DNA of 64,000 nucleotides, from positions 1-64,000 of the forward strand of contig JAHBWH010000008.1 in assembly GCA_019637115.1 (NCBI GenBank), in the 5' to 3' direction. This document shows positions 43,016 through 50,722 of the stretch, piece after piece. The position numbers were made by a program, and so were the translations under genes. Under the pieces are notes generated by a model, which saw only the letters and a list, made by a program, of their open reading frames with translations, had not been told where the DNA came from and made no database searches. Origin of the DNA: Myxococcales bacterium (GTDB taxonomy: Bacteria; Myxococcota_A; Polyangia; Polyangiales; Houyiibacteriaceae). Each line of letters starts with the position of its first letter. The stretch's first letter is position 1.

Positions 43016-43576
43016 TCAGCGGCGACGGCGGCCCAGGAGGAGCAGGGCGAGCGGGGCGACGAGGGCGGCGGGGGAGGGCGGGGCGGCGGCGCAGCTCGCG
43101 CAACCTCGCGAGGGGGCGGGCTCCGGCGTCGACGCGCTCGGATCCGTCACCGGAGTCGGCTGCCCGACGTCGACCGGCGTGCTCCCGCTGCCCAGGGCGG
43201 CGAGGTCCTCGCCCGCGTCGGTCACGAGCGCCGTGCGATCGCAGAGCGTCGTCTCGAGCCCCCCTTCGTGTGCGTGGGCATAGACCAGATACGTCTCGCC
43301 CTCCGCGAAGGGGAAGCCGCAAGCCGCCGAGTTCGTCGCGGTCGTCAGCGTGAGCCGCTCGCTGTCGACGCCCTTCCACTGCTGGGTGACGGCGAAGGTC
43401 ACTCGTACGTGGTCCTCGTGGGTCTCGAGCAGGGTCACGCGGCCCTCGAAGATCGCGTCGGCGCCGTCCCGCGCTTGGGCGGGCGTCGCGCGGAGGCACG
43501 AGCAAGCCTCCGCGACGGCGGGCGCGAGGGCGAGGAACGCGAGGGAGGCGAAGGTCAGAGCGATGACGCGATGCAT
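43016..43576 (-). CDS. TIMP-like exported protein with MYXO-CTERM-like C-terminus
   Basis: A 186-residue protein. The signal peptide ends so that the mature protein starts at or near CSCLRAT, the Cys-x-Cys N-terminus of the TIMP/NTR-like family, followed by a beta-barrel-like domain (ADAIFEGRVTLLE, VRVTFAVTQQWKGV). The C-terminus has GCASC, a hydrophobic segment and a terminal GRRRR, which matches the MYXO-CTERM sorting layout (Cys pair, membrane helix, basic end) used for surface anchoring in myxobacteria. The ATG at 43576 is preferred to 43588. Confidence 0.8.
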   Translation of the reverse strand: MHRVIALTFASLAFLALAPAVAEACSCLRATPAQARDGADAIFEGRVTLLETHEDHVRVTFAVTQQWKGVDSERLTLTTATNSAACGFPFAEGETYLVYAHAHEGGLETTLCDRTALVTDAGEDLAALGSGSTPVDVGQPTPVTDPSASTPEPAPSRGCASCAAAPPSPAALVAPLALLLLGRRRR

Positions 43577-43672
43577 GCGGCGGAGCATGACGCGTGCGCT
43601 CGTACTTGACGACCTCGCGATGCGCGGTTACTACGCCGGTCCCGCTCTCGGGCGGCTGACAAACGAATCGTG

Positions 43673-43762
43673 GGAGAGGTGGCCGAGTGGTCGAAGGCAA
43701 CCGCTTGCTAAGCGGTCGTGGGGTTAAAAGCTCCACCGCGGGTTCAAATCCCGCCCTCTCCG
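43673..43762 (+). tRNA. tRNA-Ser (GCT)
   Basis: A class II tRNA of 90 nt. The acceptor GGAGAGG pairs with CCTCTCC, the anticodon stem is ACCGC/GCGGT with loop TTGCTAA (anticodon GCT), there is a long variable arm, and the T loop GGTTCAAATCC is standard. The discriminator is G. The CCA end is not fully encoded (CC then G). Confidence 0.97.
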
Positions 43763-43840
43763 CCGGCGTCGAAGAAAGTCGGAAAAGCTCCGACGAAGCT
43801 TGACGCCCCGGGTTGGCGAGGTCATCTTCCGCCTCCGCCC

Positions 43841-43913
43841 GGACCCGTAGCTCAATGGATAGAGCACTGGTCTACGGAACCAGGGGTTAGAGGTTCGAGT
43901 CCTCTCGGGTCCG
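43841..43913 (+). tRNA. tRNA-Arg (ACG)
   Basis: A 73-nt tRNA starting GGACCCGTAGCTCAATGG. Acceptor GGACCCG pairs with CGGGTCC; the anticodon stem CTGGT/ACCAG frames loop CTACGGA with anticodon ACG. A34 of this tRNA must be converted to inosine by TadA to read CGU, CGC and CGA codons; tadA lies 150 bp downstream. Confidence 0.97.
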
Positions 43914-43922
43914 CCGTAACAA

Positions 43923-43962
43923 ACGAACAAGGGTCTCCTCCGGGAGACCCTTGTTCGTTTTT
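43923..43962 (+). terminator. Rho-independent terminator after tRNA-Arg
   Basis: A perfect 16-bp stem, ACGAACAAGGGTCTCC with its complement GGAGACCCTTGTTCGT, a TCCG loop and a run of five T. It ends the transcript containing the first two tRNAs before tadA. Confidence 0.92.
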
Positions 43963-44063
43963 GTGCGTCCGTTTTTCGGCATCGCTGGGGGCGTCGCGTC
44001 GCAGCCGGCGAGTCAGCCCGGTCCGACGTTGCGCGGCGCGACAGGCCTGCCAGAACGCGGACG

Positions 44064-44534
44064 ATGAGCACGCGCCCCGAAGACGAAGCGCTGATGCGGG
44101 AGGCGCTGCGCGAGGCCGCGCGGGCGGAGGCGCGCGGTGAGGTGCCGGTCGGCGCCGTGGTCGTGGTAGGCGGCGAGATCGTCGGGCGAGGCCACAACCT
44201 GCGCGAGACGGCGCAGGATCCGCTCGCCCACGCCGAGTTGATCGCGGTCCGGAAGGCGGCGGCGCGGCTCGGGAGCTGGCGGCTCGTGGACGCGACCGTC
44301 TACGTCACGCTCGAGCCCTGCCCGATGTGCGCCGGAATGCTGGTGAACGCCCGAGTGCCCCGCGTCGTGTGGGGGGCCGACGACCCGAAAGCGGGCGCCT
44401 GTCGCACCCTCTACCAGCTCGGCGACGACCCCAGGCTGAACCACCGCTTCGAGAGTGTGCCTGGCGTGCTCGAGGTCGAGTGTGCCGACGCCTTGCGCCG
44501 CTTCTTCGCGGCGATCCGTGCCCGACGCCGTTGA
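44064..44534 (+). CDS. tadA: tRNA-specific adenosine deaminase TadA
   Basis: A 156-residue cytidine-deaminase-fold enzyme with the zinc motifs HAE at residues 56-58 and PCPMC at 85-89, and the TadA-specific EPCPMCAGMLVNARVPRVVW. It converts A34 of tRNA-Arg(ACG) to inosine. The substrate tRNA gene is directly upstream (43841). The start ATG at 44064 gives the usual N-terminal MREALREA helix. Confidence 0.95.
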   Translation: MSTRPEDEALMREALREAARAEARGEVPVGAVVVVGGEIVGRGHNLRETAQDPLAHAELIAVRKAAARLGSWRLVDATVYVTLEPCPMCAGMLVNARVPRVVWGADDPKAGACRTLYQLGDDPRLNHRFESVPGVLEVECADALRRFFAAIRARRR

Positions 44535-44571
44535 GCGCGGAGCTGCGTCCGCTGGCGATGTTCATGCCCGC

Positions 44572-44643
44572 GATGACCGAGCCCGATGACCGAGCCCGAT
44601 GACCGAGCCCGATGACCGAGCCCGATGACCGAGCCCGATGGCC
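44572..44643. repeat. 13-bp tandem array (GATGACCGAGCCC)
   Basis: Five near-perfect copies of GATGACCGAGCCC after the tadA stop. Confidence 0.92.
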
Positions 44644-44780
44644 GGGGGGTAGGAGGGCCGCGGGGACGATCGACGCGTTGGTGCTGGTGGCGCGGCGCCC
44701 ACCGGATTCTCATGAGGATCCGGCGCCAAAGGTGGAACAACGGTGTTGACACGTGGGGAGGCGCTGCTAGTTTCGCCCGC

Positions 44781-44870
44781 GGAGAGCTGGCCGAGCGGTC
44801 GAAGGCGTTTGATTCGAAATCAAAAGTACCGGTGACGGTACCGTGGGTTCAAATCCCACGCTCTCCGCCA
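44781..44870 (+). tRNA. tRNA-Ser (CGA)
   Basis: Class II tRNA, 87 nt plus encoded CCA. Acceptor GGAGAGC/GCTCTCC, anticodon stem TTTGA/TCAAA with loop TTCGAAA (anticodon CGA), long variable arm GTACCGGTGACGGTAC, T loop GGTTCAAATCC. Discriminator G, then CCA is genomically encoded. Confidence 0.97.
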
Positions 44871-45062
44871 GGGTCCCCGAGAGGATCTCGTTCTTTTCAC
44901 AAGATGGATCACGATGTGACGCCCCCCGTGGGCGCACGTCGGGGACACCGAGAGAGGGGTCCGACTCGACGTCGTTCGCCCCACCTCCCGAACCACACGC
45001 GGCCCGCCGCGGGCGGCGCGGGGCTCAGGTCCACTCGGATCCGACTCGTGATCTCGAGGACC

Positions 45063-45147
45063 GGAGGGGTGACCGAGTGGTCGAAGGTGCACGACTGGAA
45101 ATCGTGTGTACCGCAAGGTACCGAGGGTTCGAATCCCTCCCTCTCCG
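45063..45147 (+). tRNA. tRNA-Ser (GGA)
   Basis: Class II tRNA of 85 nt. Acceptor GGAGGGG pairs with CCTCTCC through one G-T pair; the anticodon stem CACGA/TCGTG frames loop CTGGAAA (anticodon GGA); variable arm GTACCGCAAGGTAC; T loop GGTTCGAATCC. Confidence 0.95.
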
Positions 45148-45173
45148 CCGCGTCTCATGAGACGCTGCTTTAT

Positions 45174-45253
<80 letters not shown>

Positions 45254-45939
45254 TTTCTAATTCGGCTGGTTGATCCGCGCGAAGGCGCCGAGCCGGCGGG
45301 CCTGGGACTCGTGAGGACTTGGGCGCATCGCGGTTTCGGACGCGACTACGTCTCGGCACGCGCACCCGCACGTGGACGTGGACGTGGACGGGCAGCGTGC
45401 GCACGCCGTCGGAGCCGGACCCGGAGCCGAGTCCGCGTCCGTCCGCTGCGCTGCGTCGGAGCCTGCGCCGCCGACACGACGGCCCCGAGCGGAGCGCCTC
45501 AGCGCGGAGCGGGCAAGCTCATCCCCCGTTCCGGAAGACCGCCGCACTCTCGACACGGGACGTCTCCACTTCGCGCACGTCGAACCCTGCGAGCGCTGTC
45601 GTGCGCGCAGCTCACGACGGCGCTCGCCTCCGACCCTGCCTTCTATTCCAGGCGTGAGCTCGATCGAACGTCCGAAGGCACCGGGCGCGCTTCGCCGTCC
45701 GAGGTCGCTCGCACGAATCCGGGATTGAAGCGCCGTCGTCCGCGCCGCGTGGCACCGGGAGCGCCGCGAGCCCCACGCCCGCGACCCCCGCCGTGAGCCA
45801 CGCGAAGAGGTGATCGATCGTTCAACGCGGACGGACGGACGGACGCTGCGGGCCCGGACCCCGGACCCCGACGCGGAAACGGACCCGAAAACGGACCCAC
45901 ACCGGGACCGACCGGCAAACGCCCAGCCCGAAGCGGGCG
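45254..45939. other. Gap without recognisable gene
   Basis: 686 bp between the SRP RNA and trxB. ORFs exist on both strands but are Arg/Ser-rich shadow frames without family resemblance or start signals. In many bacteria dnaX follows ffs; it is not here. Short GC repeats occur at 45370-45400 (CACGTGGACGTGGACGTGGA). Confidence 0.6.
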
Positions 45940-46890
45940 TCAGCCGTGCGAGCCCAAGAAGTGCTCCGCCTCGAGCGCGGCCATGCACCCCGTGCCCGCA
46001 GCCGTGATCGCCTGCCGGTACCGCTTGTCCTGCACGTCGCCGCAGGCGAAGACGCCCGCGACGTTCGTCTCGGTCGTGCCGGGCTTCGTCACAATGTAGC
46101 CGTCGGCGTCCGTCTCGACCTGGCCCGCGAGGAAGCTCGTGTTGGGGGTGTGCCCGATCGCGAAGAAGAGCCCCGAGACCTCGAGCGTGCGCTTGCTCCC
46201 GTCCTCGCGCGACGTGACCTCGACCGACTCCAAGAGGTCGCCCCCCTTGGCGGCCGCGAGCTCGTGCGACCACACCATCTCGACCTTGGGGTTCGAGAGC
46301 ACGCGCTGCTGCATCGCCTTCGACGCCCGCAGCTCGTTGCGGCGATGGATCACGTAGACCTTCGAGGCGTACTTCGTGAGGAACGACGCCTCCTCCATGG
46401 CCGTGTCGCCGCCGCCGATCACCGCGAGGGGCTTGTTGCGGAAGATGGGCAGCGCGCCGTCGCAGACCGCGCAGGCGCTGATGCCGCGCATCCAGAGCTC
46501 GTCGTCGCCCGTGCCCGGGACGTAGAGACGCTTCGCCGTCGCCCCCGTCGCGAGGATGACCGTCTTGGCTTCGCAGACGGTGCTGTCCGCCTCGATCCGG
46601 AACGGTCGCTTCGAGAGATCAATCGCGTTGACCGTCTCGGTCAGGATCGTCGCGCCGTGCTTCTCGGATTGCGCCCGCATCCGATCCATCAGCTCGGGCC
46701 CCATGATGCCGTCGGGGAAGCCGGGGAAGTTCTCGACCTCCGTCGTCGTCGTGAGCTGGCCTCCCGCCGCGACGCCGCCCGCCATGAAGCCCTCGAAGAG
46801 GATGGGCTTGAGCTCCGCGCGCGCGGCGTAGATGGCGGCGGTGTGGGCGGCCGGTCCAGATCCGATGATGACGACTTCGTGCACGGTCAT
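45940..46890 (-). CDS. trxB: Thioredoxin reductase
   Basis: A 316-residue flavoprotein with the FAD-binding [19 protein letters not shown] at the start, the redox-active CAVC at 140-143, the NADPH-binding [19 protein letters not shown] and the C-terminal [21 protein letters not shown]. It transfers electrons from NADPH to thioredoxin in the cytoplasm. The length is normal. The ATG at 46890 gives [10 protein letters not shown]; the frame continues upstream to 47076 without family match. Confidence 0.95.
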   Translation of the reverse strand: MTVHEVVIIGSGPAAHTAAIYAARAELKPILFEGFMAGGVAAGGQLTTTTEVENFPGFPDGIMGPELMDRMRAQSEKHGATILTETVNAIDLSKRPFRIEADSTVCEAKTVILATGATAKRLYVPGTGDDELWMRGISACAVCDGALPIFRNKPLAVIGGGDTAMEEASFLTKYASKVYVIHRRNELRASKAMQQRVLSNPKVEMVWSHELAAAKGGDLLESVEVTSREDGSKRTLEVSGLFFAIGHTPNTSFLAGQVETDADGYIVTKPGTTETNVAGVFACGDVQDKRYRQAITAAGTGCMAALEAEHFLGSHG

Positions 46891-47158
46891 GCTTTCCTCT
46901 GACGTTCGTCGAGCTCGTGTCGACGGCAGGTGAGCAGGGCGCGTCGCCCCGGTCGGCGCCCGAGGCGCCCTGTAGAGGAGCCAGGGGCTTCTCCACACGA
47001 TGGGACGTCGGATCGCACCATCCGTGACGTCGCGCAAGCAGCCCCCTCGGACGTCGGACGGCCTACCGAAGCCCATTCGAGGAGGCGCGGGCCGAGATCG
47101 AGGTCGAGACCGCGATCAACCGGTCGAGACTCCTGTGGCGAGGTAGGCCGAGCGCCTC

Positions 47159-47959
47159 TCAGCTGCTCATCAAGGTCGCGAGGGCCGCGCCGCCGAGCCA
47201 ATGGCCGCCGTCGGCGACGATGGTCTCGCCGTGCACGAGGGACGCCGCCGGCGTGCAGAGGAAGAGCGCGAGGTTCGCGATCTCCTCGATCGTGCCCATG
47301 CGGCCGAGCGGGATGCCCGCGATCATCTGGTCGCGGATCGGTCCGGGCGCGAGCCGCGACAGACCCTCGGTGTCCTCGATCGGCCCGGGGGCGATGCCGA
47401 CCACCCGAACCCCCGAGCGGCCCCACTCGAGCGCGAGCGAGCGCGTGAGCGAGTCGACCGCCGCCTTCGCGGCGGCGGCGTGTGCCTGCAGCGGCGTGGC
47501 GCCGTAGTGCAACGTCGCGCTGATGTTCACGATGACGCCGGCCGCCTTCTTCAACGCCTTCTCGAAGGCGGCCTTCGAGACGTTGAAGGTCCCGATGGTG
47601 TCGATCTCCATCACGGTGCGGAACGCGTTGTAGGAGAGCTGGCTCGCCGGACAGAGGAAATTGCCCGCCGCGCCGTTGACGACGATGTCGATCTTCCCGA
47701 AGCGCTCGAGCGCGGCGTCGAGGGCGGCCTCGACGGTCTCGGGCTTGCGCACGTCGCACGCGACCCCGAGGCAGGCGCGCCCGGTCGCGTCCGCGAGCTC
47801 GCGCGCGCTCTCGTCGAGTCGGTCTTGTTTGCGGCTCGTGATCACCGCGTCGGCGCCGTGCGCCATCAGCGCCGCGGTGATGCCCTTGCAGATGCCGCTC
47901 CCTCCACCCGTGACGAACGCCACCTTGCCCGCGAGCACGTCTTCTCGGAACACCGACAT
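47159..47959 (-). CDS. Short-chain dehydrogenase, 2,4-dienoyl-CoA-reductase-like
   Basis: A 266-residue SDR. The cofactor site TGGGSGI is at 17-23, followed by CDVRKPE and VNGAAGNFLCPASQLSYNAF. The region STATLHYG..PLQAHAAAAKAA type (residues 148-167) and the words AIEIDTIGTFN-like FRTVMEIDTIGTFNVSKAAF match peroxisomal/bacterial 2,4-dienoyl-CoA reductases of the DECR type rather than ordinary SDRs. The usual catalytic Tyr of YxxxK is Ala here, as in DECR enzymes, while the Lys (K165) is kept. It would use NADPH to reduce dienoyl-CoA in degradation of unsaturated fatty acids. AGGAGG lies 7 bp before the ATG at 47959. Confidence 0.85.
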   Translation of the reverse strand: MSVFREDVLAGKVAFVTGGGSGICKGITAALMAHGADAVITSRKQDRLDESARELADATGRACLGVACDVRKPETVEAALDAALERFGKIDIVVNGAAGNFLCPASQLSYNAFRTVMEIDTIGTFNVSKAAFEKALKKAAGVIVNISATLHYGATPLQAHAAAAKAAVDSLTRSLALEWGRSGVRVVGIAPGPIEDTEGLSRLAPGPIRDQMIAGIPLGRMGTIEEIANLALFLCTPAASLVHGETIVADGGHWLGGAALATLMSS

Positions 47960-48069
47960 CACCACACCTCCTGCGGGCGAGTGTATAGCACCCCGCGGGC
48001 GCGCTCCGTCGCGCGAGGAGGCGCTCCTCCGTTGCGGGGCCCCCGCGCCTCGCGGAAGATGCGCGGGTC

Positions 48070-49158
48070 GTGGACGTCGACGTCGTCGTCATCGGGGCAG
48101 GAGTGGTCGGGCTCGCGTGCGCGGCCGCGCTCGCGCCCCACCACGGGGTCCTCGTGATCGAGCGACACACACGACCTGGTACGGAGACGAGCGCGCGCAA
48201 CAGCGGCGTCATCCACGCCGGGCTCTACTACCCGCCCGGCTCGTTGAAGGCGCGGGCGTGCGTCGAGGGACGCCGTCGCCTCTACGAGTACGCACGAGCG
48301 CGCGGCGTCGCCCACCGGCGGACGGGGAAGCTCGTGCTCGCGGTCGACCCGAGCGAGGAGGCGGCTCTCGGCGCGCTCCACGCACGCGGGCTCGAGAACG
48401 GCGTCGAAGGCCTCTCGCTGCTCGACGGACGCGAGCTGCGGGCGCGCGAGCCGAACCTGCGCGCGCGCCTCGCGCTGCACGTCGCGCCGAGCGGCATCGT
48501 CGACGCACATGGGCTCATGGCGGCGCTCGCGGCCGACGCGCGGACGGCGGGCGCGCTCTTCGCTTGGGGGCAGCCGGTGGTGGGCCTGCACGCGGACGCG
48601 GCTGGCTGGCGCGTGGAGACCGCCGACGCCGTGGTGCGCGCGCGCCTCGTCGTGAACGCCGCCGGGCTCCACGCCGACGAGGTCGCGTCGCTCGCGGGGC
48701 TGGACGTCGACGCCCTCGGGTGGCGTCTCGACCCCTGGAAGGGCGACTACTTCGTCGTCGCTCGCGGGCCGAGCACCACGACGCCGCTGGTCTACCCGAT
48801 GCCCGTCGTCGGGGGCCTCGGCGTGCACCTCACGACCGACCTCGGCGGCGCCCGGCTCGCGGGGCCGGACGCCGAGCCGTGCGCCCGCGGCGCCCGGCTG
48901 GACGTGCGCGAGGACAAGGCGGCCGCGTTCGCGGCGGCGGTGTCGCGTTACCTGCCCGGCGTCCGAGCGGACGACCTCCGCCCGGCCTACGCGGGCGTGC
49001 GCCCCAAACGCATGAGCGCGCGGTCGACGGGGTTCGCTGACTTCGTGCTCGACGAGCGCCCGAGCGGGCTCGTGCACCTCCTCGGGGTCGAGTCGCCGGG
49101 CCTCACTGCCGCGCTCGCCTTGGGCGCCGACGTGGCGGCGCGGTGTCGAGGGCGTTGA
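48070..49158 (+). CDS. FAD-dependent oxidoreductase, L-2-hydroxyglutarate oxidase (LhgO) type
   Basis: A 362-residue DAO-fold enzyme: FAD site VVVIGAGVVGLACAAALA, the characteristic ETSARNSGVIHAGLYYPPGS found in LhgO, GIVDAHGLMAAL, and the C-terminal LLGVESPGLTAALALG. LhgO oxidises L-2-hydroxyglutarate to 2-oxoglutarate, passing electrons to the quinone pool. Some residues of GLTAA-type ends are also found in other dehydrogenases of the family, so the exact substrate is not certain. It starts at GTG 48070, divergent from the SDR gene. Confidence 0.85.
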   Translation: MDVDVVVIGAGVVGLACAAALAPHHGVLVIERHTRPGTETSARNSGVIHAGLYYPPGSLKARACVEGRRRLYEYARARGVAHRRTGKLVLAVDPSEEAALGALHARGLENGVEGLSLLDGRELRAREPNLRARLALHVAPSGIVDAHGLMAALAADARTAGALFAWGQPVVGLHADAAGWRVETADAVVRARLVVNAAGLHADEVASLAGLDVDALGWRLDPWKGDYFVVARGPSTTTPLVYPMPVVGGLGVHLTTDLGGARLAGPDAEPCARGARLDVREDKAAAFAAAVSRYLPGVRADDLRPAYAGVRPKRMSARSTGFADFVLDERPSGLVHLLGVESPGLTAALALGADVAARCRGR

Positions 49159-49164
49159 GACACC

Positions 49165-49240
49165 GAGGGAGACGTCGAGAGGAGCGTCGAGGGGAGCGTC
49201 GAGAGGAGCGTCGAGGGGAGCGTCGAGGGACCACGGGACG
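49165..49240. repeat. 12-mer array (CGAGAGGAGCGT / CGAGGGGAGCGT)
   Basis: Five alternating units of 12 bp directly after the stop of the FAD oxidoreductase gene. Confidence 0.85.
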
Positions 49241-49317
49241 TCGCGGAGGAGCGCGCGCCGCCGAAGGCGCGGGGTGTAAGCTCGGAGCTCGCCGGCCGTT
49301 TCGAGGTGTTCTCGCGC

Positions 49318-49405
49318 GCCGCCCTACCGGAGGGCGCGCCGAGCCTCCGCTCGCTGCCCCGTGCGGGCTGGCGACGTGGTGACAGCCCCTCGAAGGAGCT
49401 GATCC
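49318..49405. repeat. Dispersed repeat related to 36880-37000
   Basis: The words GCCCTACCGGAGGGCGCGCC and GGCGACGTGGTGACAGCCCC followed by TCGAAGGAGCT match GCCCTACTGGACGGCGCGC and GGCGACCTGGCGACAGCCCC followed by TCAAAGGAAGCT at 36886-37002, in the same order and on the same strand. It lies just before the metallophosphoesterase gene. Confidence 0.7.
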
Positions 49406-49438
49406 CGACAAGCATTAGCGGAACGGAAAATCGACCTT

Positions 49439-50452
49439 ATGATGTCGCGCGTGGGTCGACCCAACGACGACATCGCCGACCGCCACGAGCTCGTGCGCCG
49501 CTTCGGTCGAAAGCCCAGCAATCGCGACTTCGAGCGTCAGTTCCGCGTCCGCCGCTTCGCGGGGCCCCTCGCGCACACGACGCAGCTCGAGCACCTCCGG
49601 ATCGTGCACCTGACCGACATCCACGTCGGGCGGGTCACGCCGATGGAGGCGCAGCTCGAGGCCGTGAGGATCACCAACGAGGCCAAGCCGGACGCGGTGG
49701 TCATGACGGGCGACTTCGTCTGCCACAGCCACGCCTACCTGGACGAGCTCACCTACGTGATCCAGGCGATCGACGCGCCGGTCTTCGGGGTGCTCGGCAA
49801 CCACGACCATTGGAGCGGCGCCGCCGAGGTGCGGTGGGCGCTGCAGCGCGCCGGCAACTTCGAGCTGCTCGACAACGTGTGGACCACCATCACGCTGCGT
49901 CATCAGCGCTTGCAGGTGCTCGGCCTCGACGACGCCTACACGGGCCACGCGCGATGGCGTGAGGCCACGAAGGGGCTCGACGCGGACGTGGCGACCCTCG
50001 GGCTCTCGCACATCGCGGAGATGGCCGACCCGCTCTGGAGCAAGGGCGTGCCGCTGGTCTTGGCGGGACACACGCACGCGGGGCAGATCACGGTCGCCAA
50101 GCTCCACGAGCTCGCGGTCGGCAAGCTCGCCGGCCACAAATACGTGCACGGGCTCTACGGCAAGCGTCGCCACGACGACCCCGCGACGGCTCCTGGCGCG
50201 GTCTACGTCGGCGCGGGCGTCGGCGCGGCGGTCGTCCCGCTGCGCATCGGCGAGCGCTCTCGCCGCGAGGTGACGATCTTCGAGCTCGGCCACGAACCTG
50301 GTAGCTTCGCGGAGCCGCTGGAGGAGCAGGCGCCGCTCCCCGGTCGCAAGCCCTCTCGGAAGACGCGGCTCAAGCGCGAGCAGGCCGTCGAGCGCAAGCG
50401 CCTCAAGCGGGAGCGCGCGGCCCTCGTTCAGGTCGGCGACCGGGACGAGTAG
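49439..50452 (+). CDS. Calcineurin-like metallophosphoesterase
   Basis: A 337-residue protein with the complete metallophosphoesterase motif set: DIH (60-62), GDF, GNHDHW, and GHTHAGQ toward the C-terminus, giving a two-metal active site. It resembles UDP-2,3-diacylglucosamine or YkuE-type phosphoesterases but has a 30-residue N-terminal extension and a Lys/Arg-rich C-terminal tail (RKTRLKREQAVERKRLKRER). No signal peptide is seen; the substrate is unknown. Two adjacent ATGs (49439 and 49442) could serve as start. Confidence 0.85.
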   Translation: MMSRVGRPNDDIADRHELVRRFGRKPSNRDFERQFRVRRFAGPLAHTTQLEHLRIVHLTDIHVGRVTPMEAQLEAVRITNEAKPDAVVMTGDFVCHSHAYLDELTYVIQAIDAPVFGVLGNHDHWSGAAEVRWALQRAGNFELLDNVWTTITLRHQRLQVLGLDDAYTGHARWREATKGLDADVATLGLSHIAEMADPLWSKGVPLVLAGHTHAGQITVAKLHELAVGKLAGHKYVHGLYGKRRHDDPATAPGAVYVGAGVGAAVVPLRIGERSRREVTIFELGHEPGSFAEPLEEQAPLPGRKPSRKTRLKREQAVERKRLKRERAALVQVGDRDE

Positions 50453-50471
50453 TCACCATCGCCAATCCAGC

Positions 50472-50648
50472 TCAGTGGCAGCTCTTGTCCCGCTTGCGCA
50501 CGAGCCGCGAGACGGGGACGTCCGGGCCGCGCCGCACGCGCGGGCGTCGCGGGGCGATGCCGAGCTTCCAGACCAGATAAGCGACGGCGAGCAGCACGAC
50601 CGCGCCGGCGGCCCACGCTTGCCAACCCATCGCGAAGGTCCACGGCAT
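50472..50648 (-). CDS. Small single-span membrane protein after feoB
   Basis: A 58-residue protein with one membrane helix at about residues 8-30 and a basic tail ending KRDKSCH. It follows feoB on the same strand, the start lying about 75 bp beyond the feoB stop. FeoB-associated small membrane proteins with terminal Cys are known in other bacteria; the single Cys-His here is at best a reduced version. Too short to assign a family. Confidence 0.5.
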   Translation of the reverse strand: MPWTFAMGWQAWAAGAVVLLAVAYLVWKLGIAPRRPRVRRGPDVPVSRLVRKRDKSCH

Positions 50649-50722
50649 GCGCTCGTTGTGGTCCACCCTCTCGCCTCTCGCCACTCGAGGCACGGGCTGG
50701 CTCGAGACCAGCGGTTCGTCCG

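Noticed and set aside
45254..45939. Possible dnaX or other gene after the SRP RNA
   Set aside because: No frame shows AAA+ motifs or any recognisable family.
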